Shown: positions 1 to 9,906, numbered from the stretch's first letter. The stretch is 64,000 bases of DNA from Simplicispira psychrophila DSM 11588 (GCF_000688255.1 NZ_JHYS01000001.1:124001-188000); one strand, 5' to 3'. Numbers and translations: made by a program. Notes: a model not told the origin generated them from the letters alone.

Positions 1-1402
1 AATCTTCGTGTCCCTTGCCCGCGATCAGCACCACATCGCGGGCATCGGCCTCGGCCAGTGCCAGCGCAATGGCGGTGGCACGGTCCGGCTCAACGCGCAC
101 GGTCTCGCCCGCAATCGTGCCTTGCAGCACCTGGTGAAGGATGTGCGCCGGGTCTTCGCTGCGCGGGTTGTCACTGGTCAGCACCACCCAATCGGCTTGG
201 CGCTGCGCGGCTGCACCCATCAGCGGGCGTTTGCTGGCGTCGCGGTCGCCGCCGCAGCCAAACACGCACCACAGCTGCCCGCCGCGCTCCGTCGCCAGCG
301 CGCGCAGGGCACGCAGCGCCTGCTGCAGCGCATCGGGCGTGTGGGCATAGTCCACCGCCACCAGCGGCTGGCCAGCAGCAGCGATGCGCTCCATGCGCCC
401 CGGCACCGGCAACAGCGCCGCGCAGGCCCACACGGCGCGCGCCAGCGGCACGCCGAGCGCGCGCAGGGCGGCAATCACACCGAGCAGATTGGAGACGTTG
501 TAGTCGCCGATCAGCGCGGTTTGCAGCAGATGGCGCTCATCGCCCTCAACCACGGCAAACCGCAGACCAGCATCGCCAAAACCCACGGCTTGCGCCTGCA
601 GCCGCGCGCTACGCTGCATGGACACGCTCCACAGATCCAGCCCACGGCCCGCCAAGGTGGCGTGCAGCGTGGCGCCATGCGCATCATCGATATTGATCAC
701 TGCCGCCTGCAGGCCGGGCCAGTCGAACAGCGCCACCTTGGACTGCCAGTAGGCCTCCATGCTGCCGTGGTAGTCGAGGTGGTCTTGCGTGAAATTGGTG
801 AACACACCGACGCGGATGCGCGTGCCGGCCAGTCGGTGCTCGGCCAGACCAATCGACGAGGCTTCGATGGCGCAGCTGTGCACACCCGCATCAACAAACT
901 GGCGAAACGCGCGCTGCAGCCGCACCGGATCGGGCGTGGTCATGCCCGTGCTTTGCAGGTGGGGTATCACACCCATGCCCAAAGTACCCACCAACCCACA
1001 CGGGGCAAGCGCATCCAGCTCACTATGTTGTAGCGCATCCGCCAACCACCAGGCGCTGCTGGTCTTGCCATTGGTGCCGGTAAAGGCAACGACGTTAAGC
1101 GCCTGTGACGGCTGGGCAAACCACTGCGCCGCGATGTCGCCGGTGGCGGCCTTGAGGCCAGTCAACGCCGCCAGGTCGGCGCCAGCAAGACCAAAAGGCT
1201 CGGCGCCGACCTGCTCGACCAGGCAGGCGCTGGCACCGCGCGCCAAGGCATCAGCCACATGCGCGCGGCCATCGGTGGCAGCGCCGGGCCAGGCGATGAA
1301 ACCGTCGCCGGGGGCAATCCGGCGGCTGTCGGTGTGCAGCGTACCGGTGACGTGCTGGCGCAGCCACTGCACGGCATCCAAGGCGTTATCCAACAGGCGC
1401 AT
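1..1402 (-). CDS. murE: UDP-N-acetylmuramoyl-tripeptide synthetase MurE (3' end cut by window edge)
   Basis: Cytoplasmic ATP-dependent ligase that adds meso-diaminopimelate to UDP-MurNAc-L-Ala-D-Glu in peptidoglycan precursor synthesis. About 467 codons are visible, reading leftward off the window, so the C-terminus is missing. I read the Mur ligase ATP loop TGTNGKTSS near residues 108-116. The DNPRSEDP motif near residue 410 is characteristic of meso-DAP-specific MurE enzymes. The ATG overlaps the ftsI stop by one base (TAATG), which suggests translational coupling. It follows ftsI as in a standard division/cell-wall cluster. The large open frame on the opposite strand is a GC-skew shadow. 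Confidence 0.95.
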   Translation of the reverse strand, partial: MRLLDNALDAVQWLRQHVTGTLHTDSRRIAPGDGFIAWPGAATDGRAHVADALARGASACLVEQVGAEPFGLAGADLAALTGLKAATGDIAAQWFAQPSQALNVVAFTGTNGKTSSAWWLADALQHSELDALAPCGLVGTLGMGVIPHLQSTGMTTPDPVRLQRAFRQFVDAGVHSCAIEASSIGLAEHRLAGTRIRVGVFTNFTQDHLDYHGSMEAYWQSKVALFDWPGLQAAVINIDDAHGATLHATLAGRGLDLWSVSMQRSARLQAQAVGFGDAGLRFAVVEGDERHLLQTALIGDYNVSNLLGVIAALRALGVPLARAVWACAALLPVPGRMERIAAAGQPLVAVDYAHTPDALQQALRALRALATERGGQLWCVFGCGGDRDASKRPLMGAAAQRQADWVVLTSDNPRSEDPAHILHQVLQGTIAGETVRVEPDRATAIALALAEADARDVVLIAGKGHED

Positions 1403-3147
1403 TACAAGGTCTCCTCCGCCACATCGGCAACGATTTGTGGCTTCACCGCCATGTCCGGCGGCACACCCATCATGCGCAGGGTTTGCTGTACCACTTCGCT
1501 GAACACGGGCGCGGCGACGGTACCGCCGTAGTAGGTGCCGTTGTTAGGTTCGTCCACCATCACGGCGACGATGATGCGGGGCTTTTCAATCGGCGCCATG
1601 CCGGTGAACCAGGCACGGTATTTGCCCGTGGAATAAGTTTTGCCAATCTGTTTGCGCGCCGTGCCGGACTTGCCGCCGACCGAATAGCCCTGTGTTTGCG
1701 CCCGCTGTCCGGTACCACCAGGGCCAGCGGCCATTTGCAGCATCTTGCGTACTTGGGCCGCAGTCTGCGGCGAAAACACCGGCACGCCCAAGGCGGGCTG
1801 CTCGCTTTTGAGCATGGTGGCGGTGATGATCTGACCATCGTGCGCAAACACGGTGTACGAGCGCGCCATCTGAAACAGGCTGGCTGACAGACCATAGCCA
1901 TACGACATGGTGGCCTGCTCGATCGGGCGCCAGGTCTTGTAAGCGCGCAAACGGCCACTGACAGCGCCGGGAAAGGCAATTTGCGGCTTTTGCCCAAAGC
2001 CAGCGGCAGAGAAGGTCTCCCACATCTCGCGCGCCGGCATCTGCATCGCAATCTTGGTCGTGCCGACGTTGCTGGACTTCTGGATCACGCCTTCGACCGT
2101 GAGCACACCGTAGTTGTGCGTATCGGAAATGGTCGAACCGGTGATGGTGATGCGCCCGGGAGTGGTGTCCACGATGGTGCCGGGGCGCACGCGCCCGCTG
2201 TCCAGCGCCAAGCCGATGGTGAACGGCTTCATGGTCGAGCCGGGCTCGAAAGTGTCGGTCAGGGCCCGGTTGCGCAACTGCTCACCGGTCAGATTCTGGC
2301 GCTTGTCCGGCACGTAGCTGGGGTAATTGGCCAGTGCCAGCACTTCGCCGGTCACGGCGTCCAGCACCACCACGCTGCCGGCCTTGGCCTTGTGCGCAAT
2401 CACCTGGTCACGCAATTTTTGGTAGGCAAAAAACTGTACCTTGCTGTCAATCGACAACTGCATGTCGCGCCCGTCCATGGGTGGCACGACTTCGCCCACG
2501 CCCTCGACCACACGACCCATACGGTCCTTGATGACGCGGCGCGAACCGGCCTTGCCGGCCAGCAGGTCGTTGAAAGCCAGTTCCATGCCCTCCTGACCCT
2601 TGTCCTCGACGTTGGTGAAACCGACCACGTGGGCAATCGCCTCGCCTTCGGGGTAGAGGCGCTTGTATTCCTTGCGCAAATAGATGCCCTTGATACCCAG
2701 CGCAGTGATTTTCTCGCCCACATCCCAGTCCAGCTGGCGCTTGAGCCAGACGAAGGTCTTGTCTTCATCCGCCAGTTTGGCGCTCAGACTGGCCAGCGGC
2801 GTGTCCATGAGTTTGGCCAACTGCTTGAGTTGGGCGCGCACCTGCGGATCGTCTTGCTCGACGTCTTCCGGAATGGCCCAAATGCTGGCGGCGGGCACGC
2901 TGGAGGCCAGAATCAGGCCATTACGGTCGAGCAACTTGCCGCGGTAGGCGGGCAAATCCAGGGTGCGTGCAAAACGCACCTCGCCCTGGCGCTGAAAAAA
3001 GGCGTTGTCCAGCACTTGCACATAGGCCGCACGCGCGCCCAGACCAAAAAAGGCCACCGCGATCACCCCGACGATCAGCTTGCTGCGCCCGGGCGGTGTC
3101 TTGCTCGCCAGCAGCGGACTGGAGGTGTAACGGATGCTGCGCTTCAT
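1402..3147 (-). CDS. ftsI: Peptidoglycan D,D-transpeptidase FtsI (penicillin-binding protein 3)
   Basis: Septal transpeptidase that cross-links peptidoglycan at the divisome; inner-membrane anchored with a periplasmic catalytic domain. The 581-residue protein has one N-terminal membrane segment (about residues 23-43), a PBP dimerisation domain, then the three transpeptidase motifs: STMK with the nucleophile at S304, SSN at 358-360 and KSG at 493-495. Length is normal for the family. Its ATG overlaps the ftsL stop (ATGA) and its stop overlaps the murE start, so it sits in a tightly packed operon. Confidence 0.97.
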   Translation of the reverse strand: MKRSIRYTSSPLLASKTPPGRSKLIVGVIAVAFFGLGARAAYVQVLDNAFFQRQGEVRFARTLDLPAYRGKLLDRNGLILASSVPAASIWAIPEDVEQDDPQVRAQLKQLAKLMDTPLASLSAKLADEDKTFVWLKRQLDWDVGEKITALGIKGIYLRKEYKRLYPEGEAIAHVVGFTNVEDKGQEGMELAFNDLLAGKAGSRRVIKDRMGRVVEGVGEVVPPMDGRDMQLSIDSKVQFFAYQKLRDQVIAHKAKAGSVVVLDAVTGEVLALANYPSYVPDKRQNLTGEQLRNRALTDTFEPGSTMKPFTIGLALDSGRVRPGTIVDTTPGRITITGSTISDTHNYGVLTVEGVIQKSSNVGTTKIAMQMPAREMWETFSAAGFGQKPQIAFPGAVSGRLRAYKTWRPIEQATMSYGYGLSASLFQMARSYTVFAHDGQIITATMLKSEQPALGVPVFSPQTAAQVRKMLQMAAGPGGTGQRAQTQGYSVGGKSGTARKQIGKTYSTGKYRAWFTGMAPIEKPRIIVAVMVDEPNNGTYYGGTVAAPVFSEVVQQTLRMMGVPPDMAVKPQIVADVAEETL

Positions 3148-3479
3148 GGCACGCCCTTTTTGGGCGCGCCAGCGGACTGCGGCGGCGCTACGGCGGCGCC
3201 TGTGGCGGCAGCAGCGGGCGCATCACGCACATATTCCGTGATGGACGGCGTGGCCGTGCGCATTTGTAGCCGCGTATGGGCCAAGGTTTCGACGCGCAGC
3301 GGCGTGGCTTGCGCCCGCTTGTCCACCTGCAGACGCTCCTGCTCCAGCGCGAGGCGCCGCGCCTCCACCTGGGCACGGTCCAGCTCGGTGTAGAGCAGGC
3401 GCGAGTCGTATTGGTTACGCACCAGATACAAGGCACTGACCAGCACCGCCAACAGCAGCAGCACGTTAAGCCGCATCAT
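3144..3479 (-). CDS. ftsL: Cell division protein FtsL
   Basis: Small bitopic divisome protein of about 111 residues that partners FtsB and FtsQ and activates FtsI/FtsW. It has a short cytoplasmic N-terminus, a leucine-rich membrane segment (about residues 4-18) and a charged periplasmic region likely to form a coiled coil (LDRAQVEARRLALEQERL). The open frame begins 30 bases earlier at 3509, but I prefer the ATG at 3479 because an AAGGGG ribosome site lies about six bases upstream and the membrane segment then starts at the N-terminus. Function is assigned mainly from position between rsmH and ftsI, since FtsL sequences are poorly conserved. Confidence 0.85.
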   Translation of the reverse strand: MMRLNVLLLLAVLVSALYLVRNQYDSRLLYTELDRAQVEARRLALEQERLQVDKRAQATPLRVETLAHTRLQMRTATPSITEYVRDAPAAAATGAAVAPPQSAGAPKKGVP

Positions 3480-3569
3480 GGGCAGCCCCTTGCCGCGGCG
3501 CAGCCACACCCGTCCACACCCACGCCGCTCTCCCTCGGGCAGGCACTGCTGCGGGCGGCACAGAAAGGC

Positions 3570-4499
3570 TCATGCAGGCACCTGGGTGCGTTCGGCCACG
3601 CGCATCACGGCACTGCGGGAGCGCGGATTACCCGTGACTTCGGCAGCGCTGGGCTTGATACGCGCCAGTGCCGTGAGGCGCATGGCCTTGGGCGGCGCAA
3701 ACGGCGCGCGCCGGTCATAGACCTCTTTGGAGTGCTCGGCAATGAACTGCTTGACGATGCGGTCTTCCAGCGAATGAAAGCTGATCACCACCAGACGCCC
3801 GCCGGGCTGGAGCACCGACAAACTGGCTTCTAGCGCTTGCTGCAGCTCTTGCAGTTCGGCATTGATAAAAATCCGAAAAGCCTGAAAGGTGCGTGTGGCC
3901 GGATTTTGGCCCGCTTCGCGGGTCTTGACCGTGCCAGCCACGAGTTCGGCCAGTTCGGCGGTCGTAGCCAGCGGGCCACGTTCTTGTCGGCGCGCAACAA
4001 TCGCCTTTGCAATGGGGCCAGCAAACCGTTCTTCACCATATTCACGTATCACCTCCGCAATCTGCCCCACCTCGGCATAGGCCAGCCACTGCGCCACGCT
4101 CTCGCCACGTGTGGTGTCCATGCGCATGTCCAACGGGCCATCAAAGCGAAAGCTGAAACCGCGCTCGGGGCTGTCAATCTGGGGCGAACTCACGCCCAGG
4201 TCCATTAGCACACCGGCAGCGCTGGCAGGCGCCAAGTCGGCCAGATGGCGAAACCCTTCGTGGCGAATCGAAAAACGCGCATCCTGGATGCGCGCCGCTT
4301 CGGCGATGGCTTCAGGGTCCTTGTCGAACGCCAATAACCGTCCCTGCGGCCCCAAGCGCAAAAGGATGTGCCGCGAATGGCCACCCCGGCCAAAGGTGGC
4401 ATCGATCCAGGTGCCTTGCGGCGCGGTCTCGGCACCGGCCAGCAGGGCATCTACCGCCTCGTCCAGCAGCACCGTCTTGTGTTGTCGTTGTTCGGTCAC
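3570..4499 (-). CDS. rsmH: 16S rRNA (cytosine(1402)-N(4))-methyltransferase RsmH
   Basis: S-adenosylmethionine-dependent methyltransferase (MraW) that modifies C1402 of 16S rRNA in the ribosomal P site. The 309-residue protein has the family N-terminus [13 protein letters not shown] and the SAM-binding motif [14 protein letters not shown] (about residues 33-46). The C-terminal [13 protein letters not shown] is also typical. It lies nine bases downstream of mraZ and upstream of ftsL, the canonical second position of the dcw cluster. Confidence 0.96.
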   Translation of the reverse strand: MTEQRQHKTVLLDEAVDALLAGAETAPQGTWIDATFGRGGHSRHILLRLGPQGRLLAFDKDPEAIAEAARIQDARFSIRHEGFRHLADLAPASAAGVLMDLGVSSPQIDSPERGFSFRFDGPLDMRMDTTRGESVAQWLAYAEVGQIAEVIREYGEERFAGPIAKAIVARRQERGPLATTAELAELVAGTVKTREAGQNPATRTFQAFRIFINAELQELQQALEASLSVLQPGGRLVVISFHSLEDRIVKQFIAEHSKEVYDRRAPFAPPKAMRLTALARIKPSAAEVTGNPRSRSAVMRVAERTQVPA

Positions 4500-4508
4500 A
4501 CTGCGCCT

Positions 4509-4937
4509 TCAGAAAGCAAAATCGTGGAAGACGTCAGGCATGGGACCCTGCAGGGCTTGCGCCTCTTGTGTCTCGTAAGTCGCCCGGTCCCACAACTCGA
4601 AATGGTGGCCCATGCCCAGCAGCGTGGCGTCACGCCGAATGCCAGCGGCTTGGCGCAACTCGGGTGACACCAGCACACGGCCGGTGGCATCCATATCCAC
4701 GTCCAGGGCATTGCCTAAAAAAATACGCTTCCACCACTGGGCCGACAAAGGCAACTGGGCAATGCGTTCGCGAAATTTTTCCCATTCGGGACGGGGAAAA
4801 ACCATAAGGCATCCGTGGGGGTGTTTGGTAAGAGTGAGCTGGCCTGAAGCAGTGGTGGCCAAAACATCGCGGTGCCGGGTAGGTATCGAGAGGCGGCCCT
4901 TTGCATCCAGACTCAGCGAGGAAGCCCCTTGAAACAC
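4509..4937 (-). CDS. mraZ: Transcriptional regulator MraZ
   Basis: AbrB-like DNA-binding protein that represses its own dcw operon. It has two SpoVT/AbrB-type repeats, with DAKGRLSIP in the first half and DATGRVLVSPELR in the second. I choose the GTG at 4937 rather than the ATG at 4979. It gives the family-typical VFQGASS start and 142 residues, and a GAGGTG ribosome site lies about seven bases upstream; the longer version would add 14 unrelated residues. Three 10-bp direct repeats 64-93 bases upstream are a candidate operator (5001-5030). Confidence 0.93.
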   Translation of the reverse strand: MFQGASSLSLDAKGRLSIPTRHRDVLATTASGQLTLTKHPHGCLMVFPRPEWEKFRERIAQLPLSAQWWKRIFLGNALDVDMDATGRVLVSPELRQAAGIRRDATLLGMGHHFELWDRATYETQEAQALQGPMPDVFHDFAF

Positions 4938-5268
4938 AGACAGACACCTCGCTCTTGATTTTTGCTGGTTCAACGCCAAAAACTGCGACGAAGCCGGCTA
5001 TTTTCCCACTTCATTGCACTTTTTTGCACTGTATCAGGAAATCAATCCGACCGACCACCCCAGGAAACATCTTCTTTCAATGAAATCAACCACTTAGCCG
5101 GCAGATCGAATATTGAAAATAGCAAAACTCTGTACGCACAAAGGCAGTTAGCGCGCTCTCTGCGCCCAACGCCTTCTCCCTACAGAGCATTAGGGTAATC
5201 CCGTATTTCAGCGCATTGAACGAAAAGTGACGTGGACAGCGGACGTGAACAGCCCCCAGTCCCTGGGC
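4938..5268. other. Intergenic region between hslU and mraZ (dcw promoter region)
   Basis: 331 bases without a credible gene between the hslU stop and the mraZ GTG start, both minus strand. It contains the three-unit decamer repeat at 5001-5030 and is AT-richer than its surroundings on the mraZ side, as expected of the promoter for the division cluster. I could not assign -35/-10 hexamers with confidence. A short inverted repeat (AGCCC/GGGCT) sits just after the hslU stop but has no U-run, so I do not call it a terminator. Confidence 0.6.
5001..5030 (-). promoter_or_regulatory. Candidate MraZ operator: three 10-bp direct repeats
   Basis: On the minus strand, reading toward mraZ, three consecutive decamers occur with exact 10-bp spacing: AGTGCAAAAA, AGTGCAATGA and AGTGGGAAAA. 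Known MraZ operators are direct repeats of a TGGG-containing core at about 10-bp periodicity upstream of mraZ, so spacing and position fit. Only one unit here has the GTGGG core and the other two read GTGC. The assignment is inferred from layout. Confidence 0.55.
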
Positions 5269-6600
5269 TCACAGGATGTAGCGCGACAGGTCTTCGTCCT
5301 GGCTCAGGGCCTGGAGCCGCTCGTTGACATACGCGGCGTCGATCTGCACGGTCTGGCCGGCGCGGTGGGCCGCATCAAAACTGACTTCATCCAGCAGGCG
5401 CTCCATCACCGTCGAGAGCCGACGGGCACCGATGTTTTCGGTGCTTTCATTGACGTCAAAAGCAATTTGCGCCAGGCGCGTAATACCCTCAGCAGAAAAC
5501 TCCAGTGTCACGCCTTCGGTCGCCAGCAAGGCCTGGTACTGCTTGACCAGCGAGGCCTGAGTCTGCATCAGGATGGCCTCAAAGTCCTGCACCGACAGCG
5601 ACTCCAACTCCACACGGATCGGGAAACGCCCTTGCAGCTCGGGGATCAGATCGCTCGGTTTGGACACATGGAACGCACCCGAGGCAATGAACAGAATGTG
5701 GTCGGTCTTGACCACGCCGTATTTGGTTGACACCGTGGTGCCCTCAACCAGCGGCAGCAAGTCGCGCTGCACCCCTTGGCGCGACACATCGGCATTGCTG
5801 CTGTCTTGGCGCGAGGCCACTTTATCGATTTCATCGATGAACACGATGCCGTTTTGCTCGGCACTGACCAGCGCGCGGCTCTTGATGTCATCTTCGTTGA
5901 CCAGCTTGCCGGCTTCTTCTTCGATCAGCAGCTTGCGCGCCTCGGCAATGCGCAGCTTGCGCGTGTGGCGCCGCTCTTGCCCCATCTGGCTGAAGACGCC
6001 GCGCAACTGCTCGGCCATTTCTTCCATGCCCTGGGGCCCCATGATTTCGAGTTGCGGGCGTGCATCGGCGACGTCAATCTCGATCTCCTTGTCGTCGAGC
6101 TGGCCTTCGCGCAGCTTTTTACGAAACACCTGGCGCGCTGTGCTCTCGGTGGCGGGCGCAGCAGAGGCGATATCGCTGCTACGCGCGCCGGGAATCAATG
6201 CATCCAGGATGCGCTCTTCGGCCGCATCTTCAGCGCCGGCGCGCACGCGCAACACCTGCGCCTGGCGCTCTTGTTTGACGGCGATTTCCGCCAGATCCCG
6301 AATGATGGCGTCCACATCCTTGCCGACATAGCCGACCTCGGTGAACTTGGTCGCTTCGACCTTGATGAAAGGTGCGTCCGCCAGACGCGCCAGGCGCCGG
6401 GCAATTTCGGTCTTGCCGACACCGGTGGGGCCAATCATCAAGATGTTTTTCGGCGTAATTTCGTGGCGCAGCGCTTCGGGCACCTGCTGGCGGCGCCAGC
6501 GGTTGCGCAGCGCAATCGCCACGGCACGCTTGGCGCTGGCCTGGCCGACGATGTGCTTGTCGAGTTCGGAGACAATCTCTTGGGGGGTCATGGACGACAT
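5269..6600 (-). CDS. hslU: HslUV protease ATPase subunit HslU
   Basis: AAA+ unfoldase that feeds substrates to the HslV peptidase in the cytosol. In 443 residues I see Walker A GPTGVGKT at 57-64, Walker B as IVFIDEIDK in the middle, the intermediate I-domain between them, and the C-terminal tail ending SRYIL. That tail matches the family tail that docks into HslV. It lies about 130 bases downstream of hslV on the same strand, with a copy of the dispersed palindromic repeat in the gap. Confidence 0.97.
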   Translation of the reverse strand: MSSMTPQEIVSELDKHIVGQASAKRAVAIALRNRWRRQQVPEALRHEITPKNILMIGPTGVGKTEIARRLARLADAPFIKVEATKFTEVGYVGKDVDAIIRDLAEIAVKQERQAQVLRVRAGAEDAAEERILDALIPGARSSDIASAAPATESTARQVFRKKLREGQLDDKEIEIDVADARPQLEIMGPQGMEEMAEQLRGVFSQMGQERRHTRKLRIAEARKLLIEEEAGKLVNEDDIKSRALVSAEQNGIVFIDEIDKVASRQDSSNADVSRQGVQRDLLPLVEGTTVSTKYGVVKTDHILFIASGAFHVSKPSDLIPELQGRFPIRVELESLSVQDFEAILMQTQASLVKQYQALLATEGVTLEFSAEGITRLAQIAFDVNESTENIGARRLSTVMERLLDEVSFDAAHRAGQTVQIDAAYVNERLQALSQDEDLSRYIL

Positions 6601-6610
6601 GCAAAACCTT

Positions 6611-6657
6611 TGGTCAAATAGGCCTCAAACGCTTATGCAGCAAGCGGTGACAGCTAT
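6611..6657 (-). repeat. Dispersed palindromic repeat, copy in the hslV-hslU gap
   Basis: Reverse-orientation copy of the roughly 46-bp dispersed repeat. On the minus strand the landmarks run in order: ATAGCT, CCGCTTG, TAAGCG, TGAGGCC, TATTTGACC. It is followed by the hslU start region and may affect the hslV-hslU mRNA through its hairpin. Confidence 0.75.
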
Positions 6658-6731
6658 TAAATAAATAGTATTCCAGAAAACTTGGTGCCGTCGCAGCCGC
6701 TACAACCGCTGCAGTGCGCGCGCCGGCAGCG

Positions 6732-7277
6732 TTACAAGGTCTCGATGGTGTGGTGCATGTTGGTGTAAATGCACAAATCGCCGGCAATTTCTAACGACTT
6801 TTTGACAATCTCTTGCGCCGACAGATCGGTGTTTTCCAGCAGCGCCTTGGCCGCAGCCTGCGCATAGGTCCCCCCGGAGCCAATGGCGACGATGCCCTGC
6901 TCGGGCTCGAGCACATCGCCGTTGCCGGTGATGATCAGTGAGGCTTCCAGATCGGCCACGGCCAGCATGGCCTCCAAACGGCGCAACACCCGGTCGGTAC
7001 GCCATTCCTTGGTCAGCTCAATGGCAGCACGCACCAGTTGACCCTGGTGCTTTTCCAGCTTGGCTTCAAAGCGCTCGAACAGCGTGAAGGCATCGGCGGT
7101 GGCGCCGGCAAAACCGGCCAGCACCTTGCCGTGGTACAGGCGGCGCACTTTGCGCGCCGTGCCCTTGATGACCACATTGCCCAGCGTGACCTGGCCGTCA
7201 CCGCCAATGGCCACCTGCACGCCGTTAGGCGTCTGGCGGCGCACGCTGATGATGGTTGTTCCGTGAAATTGTTCCAT
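6732..7277 (-). CDS. hslV: HslUV protease peptidase subunit HslV
   Basis: Proteasome-related threonine peptidase of the HslUV complex. The chosen ATG gives 181 residues beginning MEQFHG then TTIISVRR. Removal of a six-residue propeptide would expose the Thr7 nucleophile, and the GSGG and NMHHTIETL regions are also typical. The open frame extends to 7346, but those extra residues do not resemble the family and would overlap the upstream gene. No strong ribosome site is visible, so coupling to the upstream gene is possible. Confidence 0.95.
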   Translation of the reverse strand: MEQFHGTTIISVRRQTPNGVQVAIGGDGQVTLGNVVIKGTARKVRRLYHGKVLAGFAGATADAFTLFERFEAKLEKHQGQLVRAAIELTKEWRTDRVLRRLEAMLAVADLEASLIITGNGDVLEPEQGIVAIGSGGTYAQAAAKALLENTDLSAQEIVKKSLEIAGDLCIYTNMHHTIETL

Positions 7278-7342
7278 AGCGGCCATAGGTGAGAGTGAGA
7301 ATGCCGACGCCCGTGGCAAGCCAAGGCGCTGCGGCAAGGGTT

Positions 7343-9070
7343 TCAATTTTTACGCGGCACCACCCAGGCGTGTTCACTGATGCCAATGACATTGAAGAAC
7401 ACTGCGACCAGGCGGTGCAGATCCTGAAAGCGCACGTCGCGCCCTTTGCCTTGTTGTTCGGCAGCCCAGTTGAGCACCGAACCAGCTGCAGAGAAATCCA
7501 TCCGGATCAGACGTCCGCAATCAATGACCAAGGGCTCGCCAGCAGGCGCGCCGCCGGCCAGCGCATCGAGTGCCGCTGTGGCATCGTTTTCAATATGGCC
7601 ACTGAGCGTGGGCAGCGTCTGCGCCATGTCACTCAGCAGGGACAGTGGCGCCAGTTCAGTGGCAGCGCTCCAGTTGGGTTTGGCCAGCAGTTCTTGCACC
7701 GGGGCGGACGGGGACGCCGCAGCACCCTCCTTGGGGTCATCGGAATACGTGCAGCGCGGCGCGACCCAGGAAGGCGGCGAGACTTCGTAGGTCACGCAGT
7801 AATCCAGCGCCACCAGTTCGAACTCGTCGGAGCGATTCATGAAGCGCAGCGCCGCCATACGCAAGCCCCACCAGACGGCATTGCCGGAACGATCCCCCGA
7901 CTGGGTGTGCGCTTCCAGCAGGGCATGCAGCACCTCGGCGCCAGAGAACACGATCTGCACCTTTTGCTCAGCCCACCGGGTGAATTCTTTTTCCAGCGCC
8001 ACCAGCGCGGCGTCTTCCAGGGTGCGCAAACGCGACCACACCAGCACCCAGGGCGAGGCGGCCCGTTCCAGCGAAGCGTGCAAGCTGGCCACCGATTGCG
8101 CTGTCAGGGCGGCAGGCGCATTCCAACTGAAGTCACGCCGCGCAGGGGCCTGCATCGGCTCGGAGGGCGCGGCGCTGGCCAGACCCAACTGCTCCGGAAT
8201 GGAGAACCACAGCGGTGCCGAGCGGCTGAAACGCGCCGCAAAATCCAGCGCCAGGGTGTCAAAACGCTCTTGCTGGCCGGTGGCACGGTACAGATCAAAG
8301 AGCGTCATCCAGATGTCGAACTGCTGCTCAGGCGGGCTCTGGACATGTTGCGCCAGTACGCCCAGCAGGCCGGCTTCAGCGCCTGCATAGTCGCCATTGG
8401 CGAACCGGATGGCAGCTTCTTCCAAGTCGGGTTCGTGCACGAACTCCTCCATTTCGGCAACAGGGACAGGCACTGCGCCCAGTCGGTTGAGATCAGATGG
8501 CCTGCCACCGGGCAGCGCCAACGACAGGTCGGGTAGAACATCCACTCGATTAACGAACGAACTGTCATCGGCAAACAACGGTGGGGCAGGCGCCAACAGC
8601 TCCATCGGCAGGGACAGCAGCGCCGTGGCGGCAAAATTGGTTTCTACGACAGCCTCGGGCCGCTGCGGCGCTGCAGTACCGCGTGCGCTGGCATCGCCTT
8701 GTGGCTTGCTTTTCCACCACTGCATCGACATCTGCGCTTCAATTTCGTCGATCTTCTTGATGGTGACGGCACGCTCCAGCGGCGACGTCAGGCTGCTCTG
8801 AAAAAACGACGGACGCACGCCCGGCTCTTCGGTGCGCTGACTGGTCAGTGGCCCGCGCTGGCGCAATTTGCGCAGCTGGTCAAACTCACGGCGGCGTACA
8901 AAGTCGTTGCGCCGCTTGCGCTCGATCATTTCCTTGAGCACCTGCTTGCTGTATTGGCTCTCCCGGTCGGCTTGGATCGAGTCCAGATCGTTCCAGTTGA
9001 CAGTTGGGTTGCGTACAAAACGCACTACCTTCGACAACAGTCCACCGGAAGAGCTGTCTTCTTTGCTCAT
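7343..9070 (-). CDS. STAS-domain protein of unknown function
   Basis: 575-residue cytoplasmic protein with no signal peptide or membrane segment. The N-terminal 75 residues are highly charged and probably helical ([19 protein letters not shown]). The middle contains helical repeat-like sequence resembling TPR ([32 protein letters not shown]). The last 90 residues look like a STAS fold ([20 protein letters not shown]), a domain used for NTP binding or partner switching. It lies between dksA and hslV, all on one strand, an arrangement I recall from other Burkholderiales. I cannot assign a function. Confidence 0.85.
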   Translation of the reverse strand: MSKEDSSSGGLLSKVVRFVRNPTVNWNDLDSIQADRESQYSKQVLKEMIERKRRNDFVRRREFDQLRKLRQRGPLTSQRTEEPGVRPSFFQSSLTSPLERAVTIKKIDEIEAQMSMQWWKSKPQGDASARGTAAPQRPEAVVETNFAATALLSLPMELLAPAPPLFADDSSFVNRVDVLPDLSLALPGGRPSDLNRLGAVPVPVAEMEEFVHEPDLEEAAIRFANGDYAGAEAGLLGVLAQHVQSPPEQQFDIWMTLFDLYRATGQQERFDTLALDFAARFSRSAPLWFSIPEQLGLASAAPSEPMQAPARRDFSWNAPAALTAQSVASLHASLERAASPWVLVWSRLRTLEDAALVALEKEFTRWAEQKVQIVFSGAEVLHALLEAHTQSGDRSGNAVWWGLRMAALRFMNRSDEFELVALDYCVTYEVSPPSWVAPRCTYSDDPKEGAAASPSAPVQELLAKPNWSAATELAPLSLLSDMAQTLPTLSGHIENDATAALDALAGGAPAGEPLVIDCGRLIRMDFSAAGSVLNWAAEQQGKGRDVRFQDLHRLVAVFFNVIGISEHAWVVPRKN

Positions 9071-9129
9071 ACAGCACCCATGCGGTACGAAGAAGTCAAG
9101 AGCGCGGGCATCACATGGCCTCTGCTGCC

Positions 9130-9906
9130 TTAGTCGCCAAACATTTTTTGCTTCAGCTCACGCCGTTGCTGCGCTTCCAACGACAAGGTGGCTGTCGGGC
9201 GAGCGAGCAGACGGCCGACACCAATGGGCTCGCCGGTTTCGTCGCAATAGCCGTAATCACCCGCATCGATGCGACCAATCGATTGCTCGATTTTTTTCAG
9301 CAGTTTGCGTTCGCGGTCGCGCGTGCGCAGCTCCAGCGCGTGCTCTTCTTCAATCGTGGCACGGTCGGCAGGATCGGGCACCACCACGGTGTCTTCACGC
9401 AGGCTCTCGGTCGTTTTACCGGCGCTGTCGTGGATTTCCTTCTTCAACAGCACCAGTTTGTGGCGAAAGAACGCCATTTGCTGCTCGTTCATGTACTCAT
9501 CGTCTGGCATCGCCAACACCTCGGCGTCACTGAGCGCTTCAACCGGGGTGGTTTTCCAGTTGTTGGCCAGCTTGGCGTCTTTTTTGATCATGCCTGCCGG
9601 CATCGGCACCTGCATGGTCGAGGGCATGGTGTTGGTGTAGATGGCCTTGGCGCCCGTGGAGGCCGTTGTCTGTGCCATGGAAGGCACCGTCAATTGCGCC
9701 AGACGCGATGAAGGCCGGGTACTGCGCACAGGCGTCTGCAAAGCGGCGGATGCGGACTCTACCTGGGCAGCAGCGGGCTCTGCCTGCGCGGCTTTGGAAG
9801 CCGTTCGCACAGCAGATGTCACGGGCACCTCGGCGACGGCGGCGGCTTTGGCAGCGCTCGCCGTGACCTTGGTGGTTACCTTGGATTTGCTGGGTTCAGC
9901 TTTCAA
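9130..9906 (-). CDS. dksA: RNA polymerase-binding transcription factor DksA, N-terminally extended
   Basis: Secondary-channel regulator of RNA polymerase that works with ppGpp. The C-terminal 140 residues carry the DksA coiled coil with DPADRATIEEE at its tip and the GDYGYCDETGEPIG zinc-ribbon region. Only one of the four usual zinc cysteines remains, a state I associate with betaproteobacterial and zinc-independent DksA proteins. The N-terminal 110 residues are a low-complexity Ala/Ser/Thr/Val extension. I place the start at the TTG at 9906 because GAGGAG lies seven bases upstream. The open frame continues to 10050, but that part does not look like DksA. Total 258 residues. Confidence 0.9.
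   Translation of the reverse strand: MKAEPSKSKVTTKVTASAAKAAAVAEVPVTSAVRTASKAAQAEPAAAQVESASAALQTPVRSTRPSSRLAQLTVPSMAQTTASTGAKAIYTNTMPSTMQVPMPAGMIKKDAKLANNWKTTPVEALSDAEVLAMPDDEYMNEQQMAFFRHKLVLLKKEIHDSAGKTTESLREDTVVVPDPADRATIEEEHALELRTRDRERKLLKKIEQSIGRIDAGDYGYCDETGEPIGVGRLLARPTATLSLEAQQRRELKQKMFGD

Noticed and set aside
8-1033. 341-codon frame on the plus strand
   Set aside because: It lies antisense to murE, whose frame carries complete Mur ligase motifs. The product is a His/Arg/Gln-rich sequence typical of GC-skew shadow frames.
5240-5270. Inverted repeat after hslU as a terminator
   Set aside because: Short stem and no U-run. Readthrough into the mraZ upstream region cannot be excluded.
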